64,000 nt of DNA, taken from positions 1 to 64,000 of the forward strand of contig JAUCBJ010004331.1 in assembly GCA_032718475.1 (NCBI GenBank), given 5' to 3'. Shown here piece by piece: positions 32,241 through 43,306 of the stretch (its first letter is position 1; every line of letters begins with the position of its first letter). The translations under genes were made by a program, and so were the position numbers. Below the pieces are notes generated by a model, which saw only the letters and a list, made by a program, of their open reading frames with translations, did no database searches and was not told the origin of the DNA. Source of the stretch: Nemertoderma westbladi. Its lineage: Eukaryota; Xenacoelomorpha; Nemertodermatida; Nemertodermatidae.

Positions 32241-32734
32241 CCAGTGGATCTAGTAATAATTATTGCAAAGATATATGATTAGTTAGGCCTACGTGATATT
32301 AGTTTCTCAAACCAAATCTATCCATCCATTGACGTCCAAATATATCCAATTTCTCAATCGATACTAATCACTATGTAAGAATATACACTGTAATGCAATA
32401 ATGCCAATGTCCAACCAAACAATGAGTTGAGTGTTATTGGACCAGCCTCCGAGAAATGTTAGGCTAACCGCACCTCGCTCTGTCGCATTAGTTTTTGTAG
32501 TGGTCTAGTTCCAGGCTACCAGAATCCATTAGTGGATGATATAGAATCAGCACATCCTGACATCTGTGCAACTCCAGAACTCAGGTGAGCCTTTTACAGA
32601 TGGCAGGATGGTGGTTTAATTTATCTGGTCTTGTACCGCGAAACCGTGTATTATTTACAGATGTAGGCTAAATTTCGGGTCTTGTACTGTGCACAGTACT
32701 GGTGGGCCTACACAGCTACTGCTATTTTGCCTAA
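32241..32734. other. Spacer, no gene seen
   Basis: No supportable feature. Confidence 0.35.
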
Positions 32735-32875
32735 TACAGGTCCCAGAGGTAAATCCTTACCCCACGGGCTGTTACCTCTCTGTTTGACAAAAAACGCACC
32801 CCGCCACTCACTCGATTCAGGGCTCCTTGTTACTCCGTATTCAATAAAATTGTTTATAGCCTAACAATTTTTTTG
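32735..32875. repeat. Inverted copy of foldback flank
   Basis: ggtaaatccttaccccacgg / gctgttacctctctg is the inverse of about 30250-30292, and cgcaccccgccactcactcg is the inverse of 29145-29215. It joins sequence that flanks both sides of the 29-30 kb foldback, like an end of the same family without the arms. Confidence 0.7.
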
Positions 32876-33039
32876 TGCAACAACCCTAGTTAGGTATCCC
32901 TTAATTTATATTGAAAGTAATATATATCTCTCCAAACCACATGGCGTTTCAGCTAATACCGGTATATAATAACTATAATAACATAGATTAGCTGTAGATC
33001 TTGGTGAAATCGATAAACGAACCCCCTTTAGATAGATTG

Positions 33040-33195
33040 TAGGGCCTTATCGCCCCTTGCACCTTTATCGCCCCTGGCCCTTATCGCCCCCTGGGAACTT
33101 ATCGCCCCTCAAATGGTCCTTTATCGCCCCTTGGGAACATATTGCTCTCGGGTCTTTATCGCCCCTGGGTCTTTATCGCCCCTTGTAACTTATCC
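33040..33195. repeat. CTTATCGCCCC array (forward)
   Basis: About nine copies of a variable ~20-bp unit centred on tTTATCGCCCCtggg. An inverted counterpart lies at 37078-37245. Confidence 0.88.
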
Positions 33196-33284
33196 CCACT
33201 GTGACAAATATAAATTTTGAATGGGAGTAGCGTTGGTATTGGTATTGGTGTTGTTTATTAGTGTCATAAGAGTCTGTATCTTAC

Positions 33285-34955
33285 AGAAGCCCATAGCGGC
33301 CAGGGCACAAACATTAATGTGGGACACAAACATTAATGAGGGACACAAACATTAATGGGGACACAAACATTAATGAGGGACACACATTGATGAGGGACAC
33401 ACATTAATGAGGGACACAAACATTAATGAGGGACACAAACATTAATGAGGGACACAAACATTAATGAGGGACACAAACATTAATGAGAGACACACATTAA
33501 TGCGGGACACAAACATTAATAAGGGACACACATTAATGAGGGACACAAACATTAATGAGGGACACAAACATTAATGAGGGACACAAACATTAATGAGGGA
33601 CACACATTAATGAGGGACATCTTAATAGTTAATAATTTGTCTATGTCTAGGGGCCACACATAAGCTTAATCCGGCTCTGGGGGATACCTTAATAGGGGTC
33701 AATGCTTCCCAATGAATATTAATAAGGGCGATGGTGATGCTTGCCTTCAGACATTATTAGACATTGATTAGCTGAAAAACTACTACCGTGGGAACGTAGA
33801 GCGGCGGTGTAGACAATTACAATTCGATGTAGTTGCAGAAGGAGGCCTATTAAGCTATATTTATCTTTGTTGCCGTTGGAGTGTGATAATGTTTACAGTG
33901 TGGTATAGGGAAAATGCTACGTACTGGTAGCCGTAATAATGAAACTATTTAAACTATTCAATATAAATCCGGTGAGGTAGAAATAGTTTTGATGCATTTG
34001 TGGTATAAGTTTCTGTGATGGAACTTGTAAACTTGTAAGCATATGTCTGTATGTGTGATTTGAAAGGTTTTTATACTTTAAGTAAATAAATGAGTAAATG
34101 GGTTTGTCAGCATATGTGTGGCCCCTAGGCATAGACAAATTATTAAGGTGTCTATTAACTATTAAGGTGTCACTCATTAATGTTTGTTTGAGTCCCTGAT
34201 TAATGTTTGTGACCCTCATTAATGTGTGTCCCTCATTAATGTTTGTGTCCCTCATTAATGTTTGTGTCCCTCATTAATGTTTGTGTCCCTTATTAATGTG
34301 TGTCCCTGATTAATGTTTGTGTCCCTCATTAATGTTTGTGTCCCTCATTAATGTTTGTGTCCCTGATTAATGTTTGTGTCCCTGATTAATGTTTTTGTCC
34401 CTCATTAATGTTTGTGTCCCTCATTAATGTGTGTCCCTCATTAATGTTTGTGTCCCTCATTAATGTGTGTCCCTCATTAATGTTTGTGTCCGTCATTAAT
34501 GTTTGTGCCCCTTATTAATGTTTGTGTACCTCATTAATATTTGTCTCCCTGATTACTGTGTGTCCCTCATTAATGTTTGTGCCCCTCATTAATGTTTGTG
34601 TCTCTCATTAATGTTTGTGTCCCTCATTAATGTTTGTCTCCCTGATTACTGTGTGTCCCTCATTAATGATTGTGTCCCTCGTTAATGTTTGTGCCCCTTA
34701 TTAATGCGTGTCCCTCATTAATGTTTGTGTCCCTCGTTAATGTTTGTGCCCTTATTAATGTGTGTCCCTCATTAATGTTTGTGTCCTTCATTAATGTGCG
34801 TCCCTCATTAATGTTTGTGTCCCTCATTAATGTGTGTCCCTCATTAATGTTTGTGTCCCTCATTAATATTTGTGCCCCTTATTAATGTGTGTCCCACATT
34901 AATGTTTGAGTCCCTCATTAATGTTTGAGTCCTGGCCGCTATGGGCTTCCGTAGT
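33285..34955. mobile_element. Foldback element with 19-bp-array arms (ACAAACATTAATGA)
   Basis: The outer ends AGAAGCCCATAGCGGCCAGG (33285) and its inverse (34935-34954) enclose an array of ~19-bp units, approximately GGGACACAAACATTAATGA (33303-33625). A longer inverted array of CATTAATGTTTGTGTCCCT lies at 34170-34930. The inner borders are also inverted (ctatgtctaggggccacac at 33641 against gtgtggcccctaggcatag at 34118). Only a ~450-bp loop is unpaired, and it has no gene. This architecture, tandem subrepeats in both inverted arms, is that of FB-type foldback transposons. Confidence 0.88.
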
Positions 34956-35064
34956 ATCTGGAGGACAAATCGAAGGAATATATCAACTTACTTAATAGCT
35001 AAGGATTTGTACAATTAATTTTTTTTTTATCTCCCTCTTTTTATTGGCTGATAAATTTGTACAA
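34956..35064. other. Short spacer
   Basis: Nothing supportable. Confidence 0.3.
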
Positions 35065-36836
35065 TTAATTAATTCACCTACTCGTATTAGCTCCTGGACT
35101 AATAATACCGGTTCAACTATTCAAACTGAATCTATCATAGATCATGTAATTACAAATGTTACATCTTGTTTATAAAAATCGGGAACTTTTAAAGTAAAAA
35201 TCGGTACATCAGACACCATCAACCCACCTTTACTTGGCTCCAAAACTATTCCTGTTATTTTAAAAAAGCTGATCATCATATGGCATTTCACTTTTCAAAT
35301 TTCAATATTACAAACTTTCTTCACGATATTCAACTAACTTCTAACTGGTCTTATACTGATAAAAAAGTTGAAAATATTGAAAAATGTAATGTTTTTTATG
35401 ACAAACTGAAGAAAATTTGCAATAAACACGTCCCAACAAAACACATAACGACAAAACGGAAAATTCCGGATAAACCGTTCCGGATGTCGGATTCTCTTCT
35501 AGCTTGCACCTTACAGAAAAATAAATTATATCGTAATTATGTGCCGCAGAAAAATTATACTATCAAACAAAATTTCAGGAAAATGGAGATAATATTAGGA
35601 AAACGTGGGTTTATTATAAACTCTGCCCTGCATAGGAATCGGAAGTCTAGCATCCCAAAAGAATTAACAATAAAAACGGATAATTCTTTAGAAATTATTA
35701 CGGATGCCTCTAAAATTGCCACAATATTTAACGATCACTTTGCCACAATAGTACCAAAATTAGATAACAAAATTCCGTCTTCGCCTCGCCCTCCCATTCG
35801 TAATATTTCGCAATCTAACCATCGATCTAACTCGTTTGTTCTTACTGAAACTTCTCATGTAGAAATAGAATACCTGATACTCACATTCAACCCCCGGTGA
35901 CGCGCTCCCATTTTTTCCATTTCTGAACAAACCCATAATATTACACCTTGAATTACAGTTGCAACAGCTCATCTCCAATTTATTTTAATTAAACCCAAAG
36001 TCCGCATCCAACGATTCTCTCCCTATAAAGCTATTACAACTTGCAGCTAAGCCACTCTCTATCCTAGATTTACCTATTTAAATTACAATAATTTATCAAT
36101 CACTAGTGGTTTTGTCCCCAGCTCACTTAAAATCGCAAAAATTATTCCAATTTTCAAATCTGACAGTCCCACAGACCCAAACAATTATCGTCCCATATCC
36201 CTTTTACCAGTCCTAAGCCAGTAAGCTTTTTGAGCAAATATTCACAATTGCAATCATATCTTACTAAATATAATATTCTCTCTGCCTGCCAATATGGATT
36301 TCGGCGAAAAACCTCGTCATCTCAAGCTTTATTTTCAGTTATGGAAAAAATTAACCAGGCCCTGGAAGAAAAATTGTCAAACTGTACCATATACATAGAC
36401 CTAAAAAAAAGCGTTCGATACGATTAATCACAAAATTTTATTAAGTAAACTAGAATGTTACGGTATCAGAGGAACTCCTTTGCATCTTATTTCTAACTTC
36501 CAGATTCCAATACGTCTCATTAGCTGGACACTCATCTACGCCACTGCCCTTAAGTACCCCAAGGAGGAGTCCTATCCCCACTACTCTTCCTCCTTTACAT
36601 CAATGACTTACCTAACGTCACTAATCTACTAACTACACTGTTTGCGGACGATACTACTCTCCTACAGTCAGCTAAACATATTAATACTCTGATACATGAT
36701 ACCAATAATGAATTAAATAAACTGACAGACTGGCTTATAGATAATCGCTTCTCACTAAACTTATCTAAAACCGAATACACAATCTTCTCAAAAACTATTC
36801 AAGATCTTTCTAGCTCACCGCCACTACAAATTAATT
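35065..36836 (+). pseudogene. LINE-C (Jockey/CR1-type) remnant: EN tail, linker, RT
   Basis: Begins with the end of an APE-type endonuclease (TESIIDHVITN at about 35125). A 206-codon frame (35280-35900) holds the linker (NKHVPTKHITTKRKIPDKPF, IATIFNDHFATI). RT motifs follow in broken frames: SSLKIAKIIPIFKSDS, PNNYRPISLLPVLS, CQYGFRRKTSSSQALFSVM, NCTIYIDLKK, PLLFLLYINDLPNVT-like, TLFADDTTLLQSA (FADD at about 36641-36652) and LDNRFSLNLSKTEY-like. At least five frame breaks occur. A SINE-like segment interrupts it near 35888. Confidence 0.88.
35886..35930 (+). repeat. SINE-like box-B segment inside LINE-C
   Basis: TTCAACCCCCGGTGACGCGC then tcccattttttccatttc is shared, with few changes, with 40781-40823 (ttcaacccccagtgacgtgc...ttctttccatttc). 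The match covers a tRNA-type box B plus body. It sits where the LINE-C frame first breaks. Confidence 0.55.
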
Positions 36837-36837
36837 C

Positions 36838-37025
36838 TTCCACAGTAAACCCTTCCACTTTGGTTCATAAAGGAATGCCTGTTCACCACCATGGGTGATC
36901 TTCCACATTAAACCCTTCCACTCTGTTTCCCAAATGAATGCCTGTTCACCTCCATGGTTGATCTACCACAGTAAACCCGTCCACTTTGTTTCCTAGAAGA
37001 ATGCCTGTTCACCACCCTACAGTCT
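36838..37025. repeat. 63-bp tandem repeat, three units
   Basis: Units start at 36838, 36901 and 36964 (ttccacagtaaacccttcca ... aatgcctgttcaccaccatg). Confidence 0.92.
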
Positions 37026-37077
37026 GTTAGAGGGAAGTATGTGAAAGTTGGGGGAAAGTATCCTGTATATAATGACA

Positions 37078-37245
37078 GGGGCGATAAAGGACGAGGGGCG
37101 ATAAAGACTCGGGGGCGATAAAGACCCAGAGGCGATAAGTTCTTGAAAACTCAGAACAGGGGGGCGATAAGTTCCCAACAAAAATGCAATTTATAGGGGC
37201 GAAAAAGTTCCAGGGGCGATAAGGTCCTGCTTCGTTTATATAGGG
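37078..37245. repeat. GGGGCGATAAAG array (inverted partner of 33040)
   Basis: About nine ggggcgataa units, the reverse complement of the 33040-33195 array. The flanking words are also inverted (gataaacgaacccc near 33013 against cgtttatataggggtttt near 37233). The pair brackets 4.2 kb including the foldback and LINE-C. Confidence 0.85.
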
Positions 37246-38437
37246 GTTTTCTGAGGATAATAAAGAAATTCAGATAGGATTTACACCATTTATATATACA
37301 CCCAAGTATTTTTTTTTTCAAAAAAATGTTACCGTTGAATTTTGTTCAGTATATAATCCTAATTACGTCCTGAAAACGGTTTATAAAGATTTATTTGTTT
37401 TTGAGCGCATATAATTTGAAAAATTGAAAATATCTCCACCACAAACTTTTGTCAAACAACATGTGTACCAAGTTTGGTTAGATTTCATCAAGGATTGGCT
37501 GAGTTATTAACGTTTAAAAACACGGATCTACAGAACGACAGATCTATTGACACACCGATTGAGATAGTGGTACTAAGCTCGCATACTTTCGTAGCTCGCA
37601 CCACGAAAAAATGAAGCTTTACTGGAACTACGAATATATTTTCACCCGAATAAATTTTCACCCCTAGTTTACTAACTGAAACTTACAATATATTCATATT
37701 TAATGTAACTGACCAACTTTACTCTCTTGGGAATTGTTATGCTGGAATGCTTCAGCCAAAGCCGCCCTCTTCACGACTCATATCACTAACATAACATAAA
37801 ACTAACAACATAAACCTAGAGACCCACTTCTCAAAAAATTGATCACAAAATTGTGAAGTCTCATTTCACAATAAATGTAAAAACTGGAAGCAGTACAGAC
37901 TTTGATGGGTCCAATTAACTGAATGCTGACAATTTCCGAGTCTTTGCGCCGCCATTGGTTTATATTATTTGATGCTGCGAAATATTGATTTGCTATTAAT
38001 TATTTGCCATTTATTTACTTTTCATGATGTCCAATCTACCAGAGCAATCTCTAAATAAATAGACAGGTTTATTTTATGACATACTAATTTTACTTATACT
38101 GGATTGATTCTGTGATCAATTAATAATTGCCTGGAATATTCTTTACTTTTTAATGAATATTTTGAATATTTTTTAATTATACTTGTTTTTCAACAATGAT
38201 GTCAATATTTAACTTATTTAATTACTGTTGTTACAGTAGAACGTTTGTTTGCCATTGCTAGCAATTTATTACATTAGCACTTTACAGGCTATTCACAATG
38301 GAACGATAAACTTTATTGCCGCTGATTTGCTATCGATTATGACTTCAATGTGGGGCGAGCCAAAACTGCGAGCCATCAGAGAACTATTATAATTATACTA
38401 TTATTTAAATTGGGAGTTGAACTGTTAGTGCAACTAT
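37246..38437. other. AT-rich spacer, no gene seen
   Basis: Contains a short dispersed word (37471-37528) shared with 31451. No gene. Confidence 0.4.
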
Positions 38438-40482
38438 ACACCATGTCCCAGAATACACCATGTCCCAGAATATAGTGTCGAATCCAGTGACACCCCCCCC
38501 CCCCCCCCCCCCCCCCTATTTTTTTTACAAAACATTTTTAAACATTTTTTAATTTTGCTTTCAATCTTTAACTACTAGCGTTTACAAAATTGTCTCCGGC
38601 GATTATTACACCAGTTACACCGCAGTTATTATTCAATCTTATAGTGATTTATAGGTACAGTTAGAAAGCTGGCCATGCAAGGATTCCAAATATGTAACAC
38701 AATTAATGTTGCATGGTTATCAAGGTGTACTAAATAACAGGTCACGCAGCGAGCTGATTGCTGAAATTAGCGGAGGCCGATCGTTTCCCTATTTATGACA
38801 CTATTTTCATAATATTTTCTTAGAAACCTCTCTTATGCAACTTTGGTTAGATGGATATGATGACTAGGGTTCATAGCAATGTAATAAAATGTCTTTCTGG
38901 AATTTTTATCTTGTAGTTGCCAAGGTAACCGGGTTCAAAGTTCAAATTTCGAGCGCCTGTAATTCAAAACGACAAGGGATTCTGTTCTTGAGATTTGGTA
39001 TATGAGTAAAGGGAATAAAAGTCTATCAAATTATTTTACATTTAATTTATTTTTCAATCCCGTTTCCATGGTGACGGGAATTACGATAATTTCCCATTAT
39101 GACCCCCAGATAGAAATTGGGCTACTATTTACTACTTATATAATTTTCAACAAACATGCCTGGTGGCTGTCCATTATTTCCAATAATTGCTAACCGAAAT
39201 TTAATATTCTGGAATGTCAAAATCATGCTATAACAGGTCTTTCTCTCTGATTGGACAGTTTAGTTTATTTGCAAATATTGACTTTTATAAATATGATTCA
39301 CAATTGACGAATTATAAAATAAAATGTTGGCAATTTTAACTTATTATTTAGACTGACAAACCGAATAAAATTTGTGTTTTATAGAATTAGTAGACAATTT
39401 TTAAAATATTTCCTTCTACTTATTTCCATGGCAACGGGAATGTAAACAAATTCAAATGTAAAATATTTTGATAGACTTTTATTTCCTTTACTCATATAGC
39501 AAATCTCAAGGGAAGAATCCATTGTCGCCTTGAAATACAGGCGCGCAAAGTTTGAACTTTGCATCCGGTTACCTTAGCAACTACAAGATAAAAATTCCAG
39601 AGAGACATTTTATTACATTGCTATGAACCCTAGTCATCATATCCACCTAACAAAAGTAGCATAAAATAAGTTTCTAAGGAAATATTATGAAAAAAGTGTT
39701 ATAAATAGGGAAACGATCGGCCTCCGCTAATTTCAGCAATCCGCTCGCTGCATGACCTGTTATTTATCACACCTTGATGGTTATGCACCGGCGCGAGGCT
39801 ATTTTATTATATTTAATAAATAAACCATATTCTGGAACATTTTATATGTATGAATGGTATTGGTATAGTATTGGTATTGATTTAATGGTGCTCAAAGTAT
39901 AACATTAAAATGAACAATAAAATAACACAATTAAATAACACAAACATAGACGACATTGGATACATACATAGACATGAGGTAGATTTGCAATTAAAACAGT
40001 ATTTAAATAGCTACGTAATAGTATGATTAAAAATGTAATGCATACGTATTTGGATAAACAAAATATTCCAGAATATGATCCATTTATTAAATATAATAAA
40101 ATAGCCTCGCGCAGGTGCATAACCATGCAACATTTGAACGCTCATATATCAGCTATTTTTCAACGAAAGTCAAATAGTATTACATATTTGGAATAGTTGC
40201 ATGGCCAGCTTTCTAACAGTACCAACAAATCACTATAAGGTTGAAGAATAACTGCGGTGGGACTGATGTAATATCGCCGGAGACACTTTTTTTAAACGCT
40301 TGTAGCTAAAGATTGGAAGTAAAAATAAAAATTCTGGCTCACCCAGTCAGTGATCGGGAGAAACTATCTCTGTTTCAAATTTCATGCAATCTCATTACGA
40401 TTTGTAGAAAAATTGGGGGGGGGGGGGGTGTCACTTAATTACGACACTATATGGTGTAAGTGTCGTACTATATGGTGTAATA
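38438..40482. mobile_element. 2-kb foldback element with C/G-tract ends
   Basis: The left end is two copies of acaccatgtcccagaat, then AGTGTCGAATCCAGTGACAC and C24 (38493-38516). The right end is G14 (40415-40428), then GTGTCACTTAATTACGACAC and two copies of ctatatggtgtaa. The arms remain inverted for roughly 900 bp (aagctggccatgcaaggatt at 38669 against the complement at 40195; ggaggccgatcgtttcccta at 38783 against 39711; tttccatggtgacggg at 39062 against 39423). About 300 bp near 39830-40120 is extra in the right arm. No transposase is seen. A third end copy lies at 54376-54810. Confidence 0.9.
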
Positions 40483-40514
40483 CATGACGTTCGTTTGTTG
40501 TGATATTTTGTTCA

Positions 40515-40625
40515 GAAATAATGTCACCGTCACTCCACCAGTGTCACCTTCACGTCACCAGGGGTTGAACCAGCACTTTTCAATTTCCGCGTCATTAATA
40601 GAACTAACCAGTACAGCCACTCTCC
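40515..40625 (-). repeat. tRNA-derived SINE copy
   Basis: On the minus strand box A TGGCTGTACTGG (complement 40608-40619) is followed 36 nt later by box B GGTTCAACCCC (complement 40561-40571), the spacing of a tRNA-type promoter. The tail tggtgacgtgaaggtgacac follows. No intact tRNA cloverleaf forms. Related 3' parts occur at 40774-40830 and 35886-35930. Confidence 0.65.
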
Positions 40626-40773
40626 CCTGACACTGCGCCATCTAATTCTCTTCTATTGGACATCAGTCTTAAGTTGCATATCCTATCATAACCTATAACG
40701 CTACTACTGTACTACTGTACTACTGTACTAACGCTACTACTAATGAAGACAGATAGACGTTAAGAGTATTTAA

Positions 40774-40830
40774 CGCCGGTTCAACCCCCAGTGACGTGCT
40801 TTCTCATTCTTTCCATTTCAGTATACTATG
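40774..40830 (+). repeat. SINE-like box-B segment, copy 2
   Basis: cgccggttcaacccccagtg + acgtgctttctcattctttc. It is opposite in orientation to the copy ~200 bp to its left and closely similar to 35886-35930. Confidence 0.6.
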
Positions 40831-42296
40831 ACCGTTTTCAAAAAGTATGGGTGTTGGTGTGTCGGGAGCCATAATTTTCTGAAGCCAATATATAACCAGC
40901 CATAGTACAATATTATATGTTGGTTGAGATGGCTTGGAATTTTGATTACAAAGGCCCACATAGACTGCCGAATGTGAAAGGCATTTCCTTAAATATATAA
41001 AAACATAAAATTATCAAATACTTCAAATTATACTGATTATAATTTATATTAATTGAGTAATTTTAAAAAATGTCAAAAAGATCAAGACAGAAAGATCGAT
41101 AACTATTTATATCTACTGTATATAGTAGAAAATACAATAATATCTTAGCAAGCAAATATAATAATGAGTAAAAAATTAGTAACAATTACCAAAAAAAATA
41201 TACAAAAAAAATATTGACTAAACTAAACTAAGCTAAACTTAAACTAAACTAAACTAAGCTAAACTTAAACTAAACTATTTAAAATAATTTATCCAAGAAA
41301 TATGACCCTACAATGAGGAATTCTTATTATTTATTGTTTTGTATCTTACATAAATTACATTTTAATGAATAAATTAGCATTTTTACTTTAGGGTTTACAA
41401 TGAATCTAACGATATTCATAACAAGTTGCTGAAGGAGAATAGATATGGGTGTCTGGAATAGGATTGAATCATATCCAAGGTAGCCAGAACACATTGGGAT
41501 GGTTGATAGATAGCAGGGCATTAGGCCTAGGTTTTTATTATTAGATTTGTTACTTATGCAAATAAACGGATGCATGCACTTGTGTGTCGCTACTGGAGCC
41601 TATAGAGAATTATTAAACTACGTAAAGTGACATTATTTTTCATTCATTCTTTCGACAAAAATGCCATAACTTTTTTTTGAAAATTTCAAAATCCTATACC
41701 TAATCCAATACAATTTTTGTGGCGAATATTCCTCTACATAATTCTGCAAACAGAACGAAAATCCGTTGAGTAGTTAAAAAGTAGATGGAGAAAGTGTCCC
41801 AAAAAAGCCAATGCGAGAAAAATGACATTTAAATTTCATCCTTATTACAACTGACCAAACATGCACCAAAAGTGAAAATTTTTTCAAATTTTTCAAATAT
41901 AATCTACTTTTGTGGTTTTGATACCTATAGGCTAATTTTCGCCGCTGATTCTAAAAATGGCAAAATATTTGCACATTTATGGGTGTTTGATGGTCTTTTT
42001 TGGTGTCAAATGTGGTGCTGCACCAAAATTAAAAAATTTCAAATTTTGTGTGAAAATTACAAAAGTTGCCATAACTCGAGAACAAAATAATATCTTATCG
42101 AAAAACTGATTTCAGATTCGGAATCACCATAAAATTTAACATCGGAAAATACATATACAAATACAAATATATGATGAAAAAAAAAGACTGGGGGTGAACC
42201 CCCCCCCCCCTTAACAGTTCCTTTCAGATGCTGCGTTTAAATATCAAACAAAGTTATGACTTACAATAATTACAAAGGTTATTTTATAGAGCGCTA
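40831..42296. other. AT-rich spacer with a small repeat and a C-tract next to TTAA
   Basis: A ctaaactaagctaaactt minisatellite lies at 41218-41276. Near 42190 the sequence reads ctgggggtgaac-C12-TTAA, which resembles the TTAA-bordered GGTGATACCCCCC end at 61500-61512, but no matching left end was found. No gene. Confidence 0.45.
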
Positions 42297-42620
42297 TGAT
42301 TTACATACTGTAAGTCTTACTAATGGATGGTGCCATGTTACTGTAACACTTACTGGTGCCATGTTACTGTAAGACTTATTAATATATGGTTCCATGTTAC
42401 TGTAACACTTACTAATGGATGGTGCCATGTTACTCCAACACTTACTAATGTATGGTGCCATGTTACTGTAACACTTACTAATGTAAGGTGTAATGTTACT
42501 GTAACACTTACTAATGTATGGTGCCATGTTACTGTAACACTTAGTGGTGCAATGTTACTGTAAGACTTACTAATGGATGGTGCTATGTTACTGTAACACT
42601 TACTAATGTATGGTGCCATG
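42297..42620. repeat. 33-bp tandem repeat, ~10 units
   Basis: Unit approximately cttactaatgtatggtgcca + tgttactgtaaca; two units lack the central taatgtat part. The 11-codon periodic frames on both strands are artefacts. Confidence 0.93.
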
Positions 42621-42681
42621 TAAGCGGATACAATTCCGCCTCATTACCCTCATAAAATGGGATAGTGGCATTTTCAGCAAT

Positions 42682-42732
42682 ATGTTGGAGATACGAGATT
42701 AGCAATAATTAATCTCGTATCACAACCAACAT
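42682..42732. repeat. Short hairpin ATGTTGG...CCAACAT
   Basis: ATGTTGGAGATACGAGATTA and its near-inverse ending in CAACCAACAT, with a 4-base loop. Confidence 0.8.
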
Positions 42733-43306
42733 TCGGAGGGGGACAGTACAAACCCCGAAGCCACACACAAAGGAAGGTTAGAGGTCAAACCACCTCAGAG
42801 GGGACACAGCTAGCAGTGGCTAGCAACAGAGGGGAAACACTCCCAGAGAGTGGAAGGGTGAGAAGTAGGTTGTTAGCCAATAAGGGCAAAGGAGAGCATC
42901 CACTAGGTAGCAGGCCAAGGTAGCGTAGGAGTGAAGTAATCATATATTATCTCCTACATACCGGTTTGTCATTCAGTTTACCCAGTTACCAGTTTCAGTG
43001 CAGACCGGCTATATTGTCTTACCGTCACCAAGTGCTGTTATATGCTGTCATCATATATTACCATTACCGGTGTGTCATTAATAACATATTCAGTCATCAA
43101 CTGTGCTATTATTACACATATATATCGGAACGCAAGGAACATCAAACTCTAAACATTTTTCTCCAACGGCCTGAGCTAAGTTACCTGATATCACCAGCCT
43201 ACGGTGACACGTACAAACATTAACCCGGTCGGGATCCCTGATCCCGTCACAGTAAGACAATACCAACAACCACTAAACTGTGACTGCCAGAAAGTAGCAA
43301 AGAGAG

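Noticed and set aside
42682-42732. TGTTGG...CCAACA as LTR termini of the BEL/Pao remnant
   Set aside because: Only 51 bp between the ends and a simple hairpin; no repeat of it at the 3' side of the pol remnant.
42618-43217. Possible 5' LTR (TGTAAGCGG ... CGTACA) before the GC-rich ORF
   Set aside because: The TGTA/TACA ends are short enough to be chance, the left end overlaps a tandem repeat, no second LTR copy is present downstream, and no primer-binding site is convincing.
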